NCBI RefSeq assembly: GCF_964340395.1
Contig: NC_135560.1
Span: 20,895,675-20,959,674 of the forward strand
Direction: 5' to 3'
Source: Glandiceps talaboti
Taxonomy: Eukaryota > Hemichordata > Enteropneusta > Spengelidae
DNA: 64,000 nucleotides
The notes beneath the pieces are model-generated. The model saw only the letters and a program-made list of their open reading frames with translations, was not told where the DNA came from and searched no databases. This document shows positions 29,186 to 55,611 of this stretch, one piece after another; the stretch's first letter is position 1; each line of letters starts with the position of its first letter. A program made the translations under genes and the position numbers.

Positions 29186-32100
29186 TGCGTGCATGCATGC
29201 ATGCATGCATGCATGCATGCATGTATGTATGTATGTATGTATGTATGTATGTATGTATGTATGTGTTACACCCAATCTGTGAAATTGCCCAATTCATGAA
29301 ATAGGAAGGTAACTTTACCCAGTTCATGAAATAGTCAATCGTGTTGCCCAGGTTATGAAGTGGGTATGGTAAGATATGTCTAGTACATGCAATGAGCATC
29401 TTCTATTGGACACACACAACATTGAATAAGAATCAAACAACTTTATTATCATGTATTTACAAACTCATCACTTCACAATTCTATTTTATTATAATTCAGT
29501 GTAGCTTGTGTCTTTAATACAGTTCGATAATCAGTTCAAAACTCTTGCCCCAAAAATTTAATTTGGCCCCTTTTAGATCGTAATCTATACTCTCATTTGC
29601 ATAAGGTTGACCATTCCATGAACTGGGCAAAGTTACATGCACATTTCATGAATTGGGCAATTTCACAGATTGGGTGTAATATATTTATACTGTCTTTCCG
29701 TGGAGGGAGGGATTGATGGATGAATGTGTTTATGTATATGTACGTATGTATGTATGTATGTATGTATGTATGTATGTATGTATCAGTAAACAGGTTGAGG
29801 TGATACACTTTCGAATGAATCACCATATGAATCGAGCACTTATTACGAAAACAACAATAAGTTCTTCCAACTTAATTTCGTATTATTCTTTCAGATGTTC
29901 ATCTTCCGTGTGTTGTCACCGCCTTATGACCCATCGTTCACCCAGTGTGTGAACTATGGTGCATTCCCCGAAGTTTTTTTGGAGACAATCTATGGAGTCT
30001 TTGTTATCTTCATGCTGTACCTGATCCCACTCGTTATCATTATATTCTCCTATACAACTATATTCTATCAAATATCTAAACGTTCTAAAGCCTATTCTGG
30101 TAAGTTTACCTTTGACATTACTCTTTATTGCACAATATGCGTTCCATATTCCCAATAAGGTAACAACGTCGTCCTTCTTGCTCAGAGTGTTTTGTTCATT
30201 AATTGTTAATTCATTTCAGGTTGCCATCATCATTTGTAGTGTCTCTATAGTAATCCCTCTTTGTAATGCGCCACTGGAGAAACCCAAGCACGTGCCAGAA
30301 CCCAGTCCCAGTCGAACATAGAAGTCCCCATAGGGTGATGAGATAACACAATATATATGACGGTGACATCTTTCAATCTCTCATCTTTCAATCGAAGAGA
30401 TAGAGAACGGTCTTCGTTGACAATGTACCATCTAGAGTGATCTAGGGGAGGGTAAAAGCAATGCTGTCTACATAGCCGGCATTACAGTGCAATTAATAGT
30501 ATATACAGTGTCTATGCAATTTTATAAAGTCTCTTTTCATTTCATATTCATATACGGACAACTTATTGCTTGCCAAAACACGGTTATCTTAGTTCCACCT
30601 TTGACAAAGTGTCTTAACTGGAAAAGTCGGTGACTTCAGGGTCTATGTTACCTATTCATTGAAATATTTTGCTTATGATCATTTTAAAGAGACATTCGAC
30701 CATTCAATAAAAAGTATGCAGTTGGACTAAATGGTACTGTATTCCCATCATGATAAAACGATCGAAATATTAATTTGTACCGACATTTCATTTCTAAACA
30801 AAACTGTGTTAGACTCCTTTCGAATTCCAGCAAAGAATTATAATAATATAAGTAAACATCTATTAGATAGTTAGATATTATATATAGAGAGGTGTATACG
30901 GGATATTCAGTCCTGGATGACAACACATCGACTCAAGTTAAACGATAGCAAAACAGAAGTCATGATCTTAGGAACACCTCAACAATTAGCAAAGACTACA
31001 ATTGAACATATTGCAGTCGGAAATGATCAAATACAAGTAGTAGACCATGTACGTAATTTGGGTGGATGGCTAGACTCTAATCTATCAATGGATCGCCATG
31101 TCAATCAAATCTGCAAGAAAGTGAACCACAACTTACACAATATTCGTCAGATCCGGAAATATTTAAATCAAAGCGCAACTGAAACATTAGTTCATTCTCT
31201 AATTACTTCACATCTAGATTATGCGAATACCATAATGTTTGGAATGTCGCAATACTTGTTTGATAGGTTGCAACGAGTTCAGAATAATGCGGCACGTGTG
31301 GTTAAAGGGTTAAGAAAGTACGACAGTATCTCCAAAACTCTCATTGAGTTACACTGGCTTCCTGTAAAGGCAAGAGTTGATTTCAAAGTTATCCTCACAG
31401 TTTTTAAAGCTCTAAATAACGCAGCACCTGTTTATATTCGTGACATGTTTGTCCGCCCTGATAAGCCTCGTTATAATTTACGCAAAAACTCCGTTAGAAA
31501 TCTTGTAATTCCCCGTTCTTATAACAAGATTAATGATCGTGCCCTGGCCATTGCAGGACCTAGACTATGGAATTCCATTCCTGATGATCTCAAAGACCTT
31601 TCAGAACTTGAACTTTTTAAACGAAAACTTAAAACACACCTCTTTAAAATGTATCATGAATTGTGATTTGGTTATTTGACTCAGAGTACAAAATTTTATT
31701 ATCTTAGTGGTCATTTACGTTCGTTTTAATATTTGACATTTTTTAAGGCTTTTATAACAAGTCTCAGTCTATAATTTTAATGACCATTCACTATGATCCT
31801 TTTAACATTTGACATTTTAAGGGTGTTAACGGTATACTTGTTTTTGTAGCATTCACCTTATTTACGTTTTTGTATTTTATGTGCAGCGCTTTTGAATATT
31901 TTAAATAGAAAAGGCGCTTTAGAAAATAAATAAACTTAAACTTATACCCCAACATTTTTCTTCTTTCACCCAGAGAAAATACGACTCACCTAAGGGTCTT
32001 GTCAATATGAATCAATAGGCAAGTAGTGACACACCCTTAGGTTACGAGCATTTTGCCGGTTGAATGAAGCAACATATTGGGGATATAGTATAAATGTACC

Positions 32101-32861
32101 TCCTGAAGCATAATTCCTCAAGCATATTTTGCGAAAAAATGTAGAAAAACAATGGCGATTTAGAACTCTTTGGCTCAGATTTCCTAAACCAGTGACGTGC
32201 ACGGGAGATGTTGTGACCTTGGTATAAATCCATACTTTTTGTTCGAACATGTTCAACCAGGCTAAAGTGTGGTGGGGTATAATGATCATTATATTTCATA
32301 GATTTATAATTTCCACTTCTTTCAGATAATGATACCAAGAAAAAGCCAGGTGGTGGGATGGCACTTCGACGCACTGGGACCAACACGATTTCTAAAGCCA
32401 AGATAAAGACGGTCAAACTGAGCGCCATGATTATAATGGCCTTCATCGCCTGCTGGACACCGTATGCCACAATTACCATTGTTTTACACTTCAACGAACG
32501 TGCTTGGGATTTTATTTCCAAATTTGTCCAGGATATCTTATTTGTCTGCGCTCTCTCTAATGCTTGCGTGGATCCCATTGTGTACGGTATCTTCACAATA
32601 AATTTCAAACGCGAATTCAATCGTTGTTGCTGTTGCCTTAAAGACACCACCCCAGAAAGGACGGGTTATTCGACCAACGGATCTCGCTGCCCAACGTCAC
32701 GGACTTTTACTACGTCATTCAGACCAACACATTGGCAGGCTAGGGATGGAGTGCGCATGACGGGTACCAATACAAAGTTCGTTAACCATAGGACGCCGAA
32801 CAGACACGTGATTTACCATCCTGCCTGCACGAAAGAGGAAAATGAGGTGTCTGATGTCTGA
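25166..32861 (+). CDS. GNRHR: GnRH/AKH/corazonin-type G-protein-coupled receptor (3 coding exons, 457 aa)
   Basis: Class A peptide-hormone GPCR of the plasma membrane. Exons 25166-25798, 29895-30099 and 32326-32861 join in frame (phase 0, then phase 1; GTAAGA..TTTCAG and GTAAGT..TTTCAG). The ATG at 25166 has G at -3 and +4. The extracellular N-terminus (about 78 residues) has six N-glycosylation sequons. Landmarks seen: N96 in GN (TM1), D124 in LCIADLL (TM2), C151 and C229 (TM3-ECL2 disulfide pair), DRY 175-177, WYAGD before TM3, FTQCVNYG in ECL2, CWTPY 322-326 (TM6), DPIVY 362-366 (TM7) and a four-Cys run 380-383 (possible palmitoylation). The cytoplasmic tail is about 85 residues, unlike the tailless mammalian type I GnRH receptor. 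WYAGD/FTQC and DPxxY point to the GnRH/AKH/CRZ superfamily; which branch needs a tree. The symbol marks the family, not proven orthology. No frame break is seen. Confidence 0.92.
28196..28523. mobile_element. Palindromic MITE-like element with TTAA flanks
   Basis: About 325 bp of near-perfect inverted symmetry with arms of about 140 bp and a short loop around 28350-28375. The left end reads TTAAAGGGGAATGCCACTCC and the right end GGAGTGGTGTCCCCTTTAA. Both ends carry TTAA, the target-site duplication favoured by piggyBac-type transposons. Inner matching blocks include TAATTTTC/GAAAATTA-type and GAGAAATAT/ATTTCTCGG-type pairs. There is no open frame, so it is non-autonomous. Superfamily assignment rests on the TTAA alone. 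Confidence 0.75.
29126..29266. repeat. Compound (TATG)n-(TG)n-(TGCG)n-(TGCA)n-(TATG)n microsatellite
   Basis: Five consecutive simple arrays that differ by single-base changes. The array directly abuts the left end of the foldback-like element at about 29268. Confidence 0.96.
29268..29683. mobile_element. Foldback-like inverted-repeat element in receptor intron 1
   Basis: The left arm starts ACACCCAATCTGTGAAATTG and the right arm ends CAATTTCACAGATTGGGTGT, an inverted match of about 70 bp around a core of about 260 bp. The left arm is itself made of degenerate units of the type GCCCAATTCATGAAATAG (three recognisable copies between about 29286 and 29360). The right arm shows two in reverse. 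There is no transposase. The borders are estimated from where symmetry ends. Confidence 0.65.
29729..29783. repeat. (TATG)n microsatellite
   Basis: A tetranucleotide run about 110 bp upstream of receptor exon 2, in intron 1. Confidence 0.94.
29895..30099 (+). CDS. Receptor coding exon 2 (ECL2, TM5)
   Basis: Encodes residues 212-279 plus the first base of codon 280: extracellular loop 2 with C229, then TM5 (about residues 241-262) and the start of intracellular loop 3. The acceptor is TTTCAG at 29889-29894 and the donor TCTG|GTAAGT at 30100, phase 1. Confidence 0.93.
30881..31666 (+). pseudogene. Reverse transcriptase C-terminal fragment (non-LTR retroposon)
   Basis: The frame is open from about 30881 to the TGA at 31664-31666 (first ATG at 30917). 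Family hallmarks seen: WMTTHRLKLNDSKTE, the VRNLGGWLDSNLSMD segment, the LHWLPVKARVDFK motif and GPRLWNSIPDDLK near the C-terminus. These match the thumb/C-terminal part of jockey/CR1/L2 reverse transcriptases. The catalytic FADD-bearing palm and any endonuclease domain are absent, so it cannot move itself. The remaining frame has no stop or frameshift, which suggests a fairly recent insertion. Confidence 0.88.
30881..31947 (+). mobile_element. 5'-truncated L2/CR1/jockey-like non-LTR retroposon
   Basis: The C-terminal part of a reverse transcriptase frame is followed by about 280 bp of 3' UTR. The UTR ends with a small stem (GCGCTTTT...AAAAGGCGC) and an AAATAAATAAA tail, a 3' end typical of L2/CR1-group elements. 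The 5' end is lost, as expected from incomplete target-primed reverse transcription. No target-site duplication could be fixed by eye, so both borders are approximate. Confidence 0.85.
32326..32861 (+). CDS. Receptor coding exon 3 (ICL3, TM6, TM7, tail)
   Basis: Encodes the rest of codon 280 to residue 457 and the TGA stop at 32859-32861. It contains the basic end of intracellular loop 3 (SKAKIKTVK), TM6 with CWTPY, TM7 with NACVDPIVYG, the Cys cluster and a Ser/Thr-rich tail, a likely kinase/arrestin target. A 202-codon open frame on the opposite strand over this exon is a shadow. Confidence 0.93.
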
Positions 32862-33496
32862 AGATTCAAAAGCTAATCGGAATAGAAATATGTGAAAACT
32901 ACGGAAAGAAACTCCCACCATGATCAATGAGGATAACTATAATCGCTTTAAACTGACATATTACGGAGCCTTAGAGACACCATCGTATAATGATTATCCT
33001 TAGGGCAATTTGCGCTTTAAACCTCGATTTGGGAAAGTGCAAAAGACCTCAGGAACAATTTAGACAACATCTGGGACTTATAAACAAGGATAAGAATATA
33101 TCTTGCTATAGACATCATTAACTCTGAAAGTAGCCCCATTAATTATACGACTGTTCATTTAAGAACATTTGAACACGTGCCTACCTTACTTGTACCAATT
33201 TCTCTTGGGATGTACCGTCGTACGGAATTAATTGGTTACTATATCTGCCATATACTATTCGGAGTTGAATTTATATGTGTCCTTTTTTGTACGTGATGAA
33301 TGTACTGCTGCTTTTTAAGTGTCACTGCTTTGTAGCTGATCACCAAGCCATTTAAAGTAAACATGTAGTAATACCGTGTTGGATCTGCTGAATATTCACA
33401 AACTTATATGTTGCTAATGAAATAGAGATATTAACATTATATAATTCCTATATAATCTGACATTTTTGTCCATATCGTTTTATGTTACTTATTCAG

Positions 33497-33502
33497 AATA
33501 AA
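33497..33502 (+). terminator. Poly(A) signal of the receptor gene
   Basis: AATAAA about 640 bases after the receptor stop codon, followed within 20 bases by GTGTAAAAAAG. It is a plausible 3' end; earlier AT-rich stretches could also serve. Confidence 0.55.
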
Positions 33503-36376
33503 ACATGTCTTTGTGTAAAAAAGAAAACCGGCTTTCTCTTGGTTTGTTTGAGCATGCTGGGTAATAGATAAGCAGGTACTTTTGACTGACCACCATTTTG
33601 GATTAAATATAATATTATGCATATTATTATAATTGCCCATACTATCACTAATTATTTAGTCATACATCCATTTCATTATACCTACTAAATGTTCTAACTT
33701 CTACCATACCCCAAGGCAATGCCTAGGTATTCCGCATAAGAATTATTTAAAAAAAAATATAATTCAACCTTTCAATAAAAAGTATTTAACATGAGAATAC
33801 AGGCTGCTCGACACTGATTTCAAAACTATAAGTTACTAATGAAATTCTCTGTAGTCACAATATCCCAAGGGCTTCCATGAGCAACGTGATAAAATGTGTT
33901 TCTATCCATCTAATTCCCGGTACATTTGGTAATCAAATCTAAAAGTAATGGTGCACTCATTTGAATATATGCCTCACACCATGTACGACAACATCAGCAA
34001 AATGCGTTGGATATCTAGTTGTGCATCATGTAAACTTGGCTGATGCTTACTGATTCATTCTCTTACAATCACAAAAGCGGTAGTGCCCATTTAATGTTTT
34101 CCTCCTTGAACTCATGACATGTTTAAGTCTTTTCCATAATCCTCGTATTTGGTTGAAATTGTGTTACTCCTACGGGATTGTGAGATCAGTTGGGAATAGA
34201 AAGGAATTCATTTGAAAAAAACAATGAATTTTGCATCATTAGTTCCAATTTGATTATAACTTTTAGATTTCCCCAGTGAGTCTTTCATGTTGGTACAACT
34301 GTACTGTCAAAACAGATATTATTCTAATCGTATTATTAGTGAATGTTGGTCGATATTAGAAGATCAATGCATGAAAGATGCTTTTTCTCTACCATTTTGT
34401 TTTACTAAGACACCTTTAACGTTATTATATTAGTTAACCTTTAACATTATATTATACAAAATGCCAAATTCTACACTCACTAAACGGTTATATTACAATG
34501 CCGTGTGGTAGCTAGTAAATAAATATTCTTCATCAACCTATGAGATCACCGTACGTATTTAACTTTTCACACCTCTTACGGTGGGATTCATGACTACGTA
34601 CACGCTGTGTTAGTTAAATTTCAATATTTACTGGCGATTGAACATACAGACGACGTTTAAGCTTACACCAATGAAACAAAGTTTATTCTTTCGCAGATTT
34701 TCAGAAGCTCAGAACATATCAGTGCACTCATGGATGAAGGAACTTATAACGAATACTTTTACAGTGCGAATGAAGGAAACGTTGAGGCTTGACTTGAAAG
34801 AACACACACACAAAGACAAGGAGAGGCAATTATTCATTTGCTGTGGTTAAATAGTTTCCCGGAGAGTTTATATTTCGCTGGCGATTCAATATCGTTGGCT
34901 CTTTTCACATCTGACCAACACGGAAAATGCCTTATGGCACAGTTTTATTAGATTTTTTTTCTCAACGCAAAAGCAAGCATTCTAAACGATAAAGTTTTCC
35001 AATAAATGATTTTGAACAGGAATATATGATATAGAAAAGATTTTTATCAATTGTTCTTAATTGTAATCATACAAGTTTACATTAAATAAAAGCTTTTGAT
35101 TTCTTCACTGTCCTGTCCAGACTATTATAATTACCCATTATTGTGATTTATCTTGGTTTTTTTTATTCGCTTATCTGATTCCAATCGAACTGAAAATACG
35201 ATATCTATATGGCCAAATAAATCAACTTTAAAGTTCGTTCAATTGATTGCAATATTATACGTGACAAATTGTTATTGCGACCTCCTCCATTCCATTTATA
35301 CGTAAATAATCTTGCGAAGTAATACTCATAGCTAAATGGCTTTATTTCTCCTAATTTCTCCAATCACAATAAGTCACGAAGTGATACATAAAACGATAAC
35401 AGTCTTGTGGTTTTAGCATATGATACATTGTTGTTATTCTATCTTATTTGTCTAATAGTTAATATTTAAATATGTTGGCATAAATCACATGTACGGGTCG
35501 TATGTCTTTTAGATATTGCCCCTCGGAATGCACACTAGAAAACTATATTAATAACATTGGAAAATTTGTAGGAGCAATCACAAACACTGTTTATTCAAGA
35601 AAGCTTTCGCTAAATGGCTTGGCCACTAAAATGATATTTTAATCCTGCGTATGTATGTTTGTGTGTTTATGTACGTGTGTGCGTGTATGTATTGCGGAAA
35701 TGAAATATGTTGATGATAACACGGTCATTTCAAGAAGAAGGACACTGTTACAGTAACACCATGCAATTGACATTGCGAATTAGAATGAATAAAAACGAAT
35801 TCCTTAACGACAGCATATCACATCGTATCTTACAACACTTATCGTGTACAGGTGTCACCGAATTACACGAAACGTATAAAGTCTTAAAAGGAGTGGCGCC
35901 AGTGAATCAATAGCAACTCTGGATAAGGTATGAACAAACTAGGTAATATGCCACGCCTATCAGCTACAGTCTGGCCCTAAAAACAGGGAACAGGCACTAA
36001 AAAATCTAATGAGTTAATCATTATATCACCACACTCATCTATGCTATTATATACAATAAACTAAGTGGCCAACGTAATACAATTTCCAAAAGGTGACAAG
36101 AAGAACTAGCATATAAGGCAAATCTCATTATAGTTCGAATCACAAAAGTACAGCAACGCAAACTTACCTCTTCCTTAAGCCTTCCTTTAGCCTTATTTCT
36201 TTAGATGTCTGTATATCCCACTCAGAGTATCTTTCTCTCTGTAGGAGCCTAAGATAAAGGAAATGATGAGAAATTGTCAATTCTTTGCTATAGTGACAAA
36301 CTAATCATACATGAACTACTGCGACCTAACTAACAAAATATGTTGTCACTCGAGTATCGTCTTCTAATAATTAAAT

Positions 36377-36536
36377 ATTATCAACAATATAGTATGCCTG
36401 TGTCTGACTTTTAGTGTTGACATTGAATTCAAGATTATCAACAATATAGTATGCCTGTGTGTCTGAGTTTTAGTGTTATTCAATATTATCAACAATACAG
36501 TATGCCTGTGTTTCTGAGTTTTAGTGTTGACATTGA
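36377..36536. repeat. Three-copy minisatellite (about 51-57 bp unit)
   Basis: Copies start at 36377, 36434 and 36485, each beginning ATTATCAACAATAYAGTATG and continuing CCTGTGT..TGA.TTTTAGTGTT. The first and third also share GACATTGA at the end. Units differ by small indels. Confidence 0.93.
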
Positions 36537-37667
36537 TATACAACAGTTTGCCAAATAGTATGAACAGTTTGCCGACACATTTTTTTTAGCAATGCAACAT
36601 TAGAAGTATTTGGATATGAGATCCTTATCAGTCCAATCACCCCCACTGAGTGACAGAATAGCTGCACACACAGAGTCAGGTACTAAGATAAACACAGAGC
36701 AAGTTTTGTGAAGCCACACAACTTTACTCGACATCTACATTCTGTGTTTATCGGCATTGGTGGTTAAACTTTGAACAAATGTTGTATTTTCCATGCGTCA
36801 TATACACCAGCGAGGTAATTCTTAATGAATATGGACTGACTTGCGAGCATTTGTTTTACTTACTTACTATACTGTATCAGTTAACGCTTCAAAGGTTGTT
36901 TGACTCTCTTATCGATCAATAAGCGACGAAACGAACAAGTAATCATCTGCATACACTGTGAATTTATAATCAGATTAGAATATTTATTTAATTACTATTT
37001 CATCTTGTTCAATGCGCATGCATGCATGCATGATATCAACCATTTCAATTACTTTTAATTATTATTCAAATGTGAAAAAAATGCGATAATAATCTTTATT
37101 TGATTGTTTTTTTTAATATACTCTTTCACTTCAACTTGTAAGTCATCAAGTAATCAATGAGTTTCAATCATTTGATTAATTAATTACCTTAATTTCTTAG
37201 ATAAATGATTTGCCAGTAAGTCGAGGTAATAACGAAAGGGTGAACGTTCGTCCATTCACACCTGACCATTACAATTCAGCAAACGATTCGACCACATTAT
37301 ATATGAAAACCACCATTTTTATTACCTACATGTAATCACGACTAACTCTCAGGCGCAATCATTATACACTGCCGTCACAGCTTAATTCAAAGTTTTAAAG
37401 GAACTACGCGGGTTTTTTCGAATAAGTGTAAAAAAACGTGACTGCAAATTCGTATAACTAACAGTTTATAGCTCAATTATGTGACATTAAACTACATTAA
37501 CACTGTGTTCGCTGAGCAGTGAAAAGTGTTCCTAACACACCGTCATATAAGAACAGCAGATCTAGAGCAACGGACACAAGAGACTGACATTCAGCCCAAT
37601 CTTTAAGTTGATAACAATTTCGAACTGGCTAAAACTGAAACTATCACGTTTACCTGTCGTAATGTCG

Positions 37668-37775
<108 letters not shown>

Positions 37776-38974
37776 TCATAGTTTCATTTGAATTATAAAA
37801 CAGGCTATCCTGCTCTATGATCTCCTTCCTCCGATATTAGAACATTTTATTTATGCGTTCTGACTTCAATATAATGGGTAATTTTGACTTTCACTCTGAT
37901 TTTCAAGGGGAGCTAGTTTAATGAAATATTAAGTGTGTATTTAGGACTGGGTTAACCCAATTCAATTATCTCCGTTGTTAGACCTTGTCCATTCGACCCT
38001 GTTTCTTTATGAGATATATGGTAAATCACGACGCTTTGATCTTTTAATACCATTTACCCAGGGGAAAACCAGCCTTCAAAATGATCAGGGCACAGGAAAT
38101 ATAAACATGACTGACCTAAATATAGGACAAAGGTCTTATAAGAAAGTACAATATCATGAATACGAAAATATGTTCTGACGACTTAAGGCTTACAACTTTG
38201 TCGATTTAATTAAAACAATGTGTTTTACTTCCAAGGTTGCAGGACTCTGATGAACTTTAAAAGCTTTCAATTTCAAGTGAAATATACGATGGAACTACTA
38301 TATGACGCATGTGTTACGCACTGCGTGACGCAAGATTTACAGAGATGTTCCATTTTAGACATTCAGACTCGTTCACTTGAAAAAAAAGTCAATTATTAAC
38401 CCCAAGATTCAACCAAAGGTTAATTTCTGCTGCTGTAAGCAATTCATTATGTGCTGTTGAAGTTGGCTGGCTTATTGCTTCGGTCATGAAATTATTACCA
38501 GCTACTTCAAGATGCACAGAATACGGAGGGGTGGCAATTTTCAGGATTAGCGATAGAAGAGACACGTTGTCATGGAAATCATTCCGTTGTGATTTGTGTA
38601 ACTACTAGATTTTGAGAACTAAAAGATAGCAGAATATACTCGGTCAGTTTACAGGAGGTCAGAACGTGATCTTACATGTAGGTAGGGTGAGTAGCATTGT
38701 CTAAGCAAAGTAGTCATAATTGGCCTTCTGTTGCATTAGCGTAATAAAACTAGTCGAATGGGTTCAACCAAAGTAGAGAGTTCCATTAACTAGCCGTGCA
38801 ATACGATTGGTTGGAGAAGCTGTGAAACCTTCTTCTAAAGCACCAACAGGTGGTTTTGTTTTAAAATATGTAAATTTAATGAGATTCGTATATCACAAAC
38901 TTGTGTTGTAACGAGTAGTGAAGCTAGAAGTGTCCACCGTGCAGTACATGTCAGTCGAGAATACTGTTCATACA

Positions 38975-49630
<10,656 letters not shown>

Positions 49631-49744
49631 GACTACTATTAGAATAATGAAGGTGAAATAGAATTTCAATTGGTGTTTCTTGATAATCACGCGAAAATTA
49701 GTTAAGTGAAATCATTAGCGAAATGACGCCAGAATCCAATGTTT

Positions 49745-49790
49745 TTCAAAATTCTGTTTTTTCCTGGAGTGGTGTTCCCCTTGAAAGACT
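49745..49790. mobile_element. Right-end fragment of the TTAA palindromic MITE family
   Basis: TCCTGGAGTGGTGTTCCCCTT near 49761-49782 matches the right terminus of the element in receptor intron 1 (one-base difference in GTGTCCCCTT). The match upstream is weak. It lies within the presumed 3' UTR of perilipin. Confidence 0.55.
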
Positions 49791-49796
49791 AATATC

Positions 49797-49806
49797 AATA
49801 AATAAA
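49797..49806 (+). terminator. Poly(A) signal of the perilipin gene
   Basis: Two overlapping AATAAA hexamers (49797 and 49801) about 165 bases after the stop codon, followed by a GTGTACAG stretch. A good candidate for the 3' end. Confidence 0.55.
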
Positions 49807-54150
<4,344 letters not shown>

Positions 54151-54199
54151 CAGAGGTTACAACGTTTCGTCTCGATTGCCAGCCGCTTGGGCTTATACA

Positions 54200-54202
<3 letters not shown>

Positions 54203-54286
<84 letters not shown>

Positions 54287-54287
54287 C
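54203..54287. repeat. (TA)n-(CA)n compound microsatellite
   Basis: A second TA block passing into CA at about 54261. It is separated from the preceding TA tract by only about 53 bp of unique sequence. Confidence 0.97.
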
Positions 54288-55532
54288 AAAATAGTGACTA
54301 GAAGAGATGAAACAGTTCAAAAGTCGGCCTTACTTCTAATCCCAAGATGTGAAGCGATGAGCAACGTTTCAATGTGACTTGCACACCTATAATGAATATT
54401 ATGAATATGAAGAAACTAAAATAACAAACGAAGAAGACAATAGCATGTTTCACTTACGGCCCAAACATTCTTTTAGAAATGTCCATTTTTTAACACAAAT
54501 CTTCATCGTGATATCGTTAACGATTATGATGTAATGATTTTAAAATATTTTTTAGAAAAGGATGGGAAGGATAAAATAAACGTGGACACAACTATAAAAA
54601 ATACCAGACTTATAAGAGTTGATGTGTGCGTGAAAGAAAGACATTTTTTCTGCATATTGTGCAGATAAGACAATGAGGCAAGATATTCCTTGTGTACTTT
54701 GTGAAAGAAGGTCATATCATTGAGAATATACAAGTTTTGCTTATATAAGTGCAAAATGCCTTGTATTCCTCACGTTAGTTACCCATGGTAACGCCACGTA
54801 TTACACGTTCATTGAAAATTGCACAGGGCGAAACCGAGGATCAAGCAGGTTCGACTACTGTGTCAAGGATTTGTTCTGAAGAGGGAAGTCCAAATAAAGG
54901 CTACGTGTATTCTTTATAATCTTCGTAAATAATTTCACGTGCACAACATTTCGCTGTTGGATGACAAAACTCTCATCACAGAAGTCACGTGAGTGAGTCA
55001 CAATGAAAGAATTTTTAAGTTAATACAACCCCCTGTTGATTTGTGTCAGTAGATTATATAAATGTCGTCTGCCGCCTACTGCTGTATTTGCCAACTAAGG
55101 TTTCCACTAGGTAGAATCAATTACAAACGTGTTCTATTCACAATATCCACGAGGTCACGTTCATATGTTGATAGCAATGAACTGTCAACCCACCGGGACG
55201 GTTTTCAAGAGTAACACACCAAGGACTGCGGCTAGATGATAGTTGCTTTACTCGGGAAGTAACGAGGCTTGATATATCATATTAACAAGGAAACGGTCGT
55301 ATAATTTTTAAAAAAAATAGCAAATCGGAGAAATTAAATAATTGGAAGACTTGACTAATTTGCTATATAACTGGCAAGTAGTTTAGTTCATCACGTTCAC
55401 TTAGAACTACTATATATACCAACTTCATTTTTCTTGCAGTGGTCCAGTGTTGTCTCATGGATATCAGCAGACACAGATATGTACCAGATAGACACTTAAT
55501 ATTCATGACTATTCATCTGAAAGTAATACGCA

Positions 55533-55611
55533 CTTGGTTGGTTGGTTGGTTGGTTGGTTGGTCAATTGGTGGGCGGATATATGGGTGGATGAATGGATGG
55601 ATGGATGGATC
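55533..55611. repeat. (TTGG)n and (ATGG)n short arrays
   Basis: About seven TTGG units near 55535-55562, a short spacer, then ATGGATGG units near 55586-55609. Confidence 0.9.

Larger units (their letters stand above)
25799..29894 (+). other. Receptor intron 1 (4.1 kb)
   Basis: A GT-AG intron between the end of TM4 and extracellular loop 2. It holds a TTAA-flanked palindromic MITE (28196-28523), a small (GATAT)n run near 28673-28696, compound TATG/TG repeats and a foldback-like inverted-repeat element (29268-29683). No other exon-like sequence was recognised. Confidence 0.85.
30100..32325 (+). other. Receptor intron 2 (2.2 kb) with retroposon insert
   Basis: A GT-AG intron in intracellular loop 3. 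About half of it is a 5'-truncated non-LTR retroposon in the same orientation as the host gene. The rest shows nothing recognisable. Confidence 0.85.

Noticed and set aside
32042-32650. 202-codon reverse-strand open frame
   Set aside because: Antisense shadow of receptor exon 3 running into the intron; no domain.
36377-36536. CRISPR-like spacing of three repeats
   Set aside because: Direct tandem minisatellite without unique spacers, in animal DNA.
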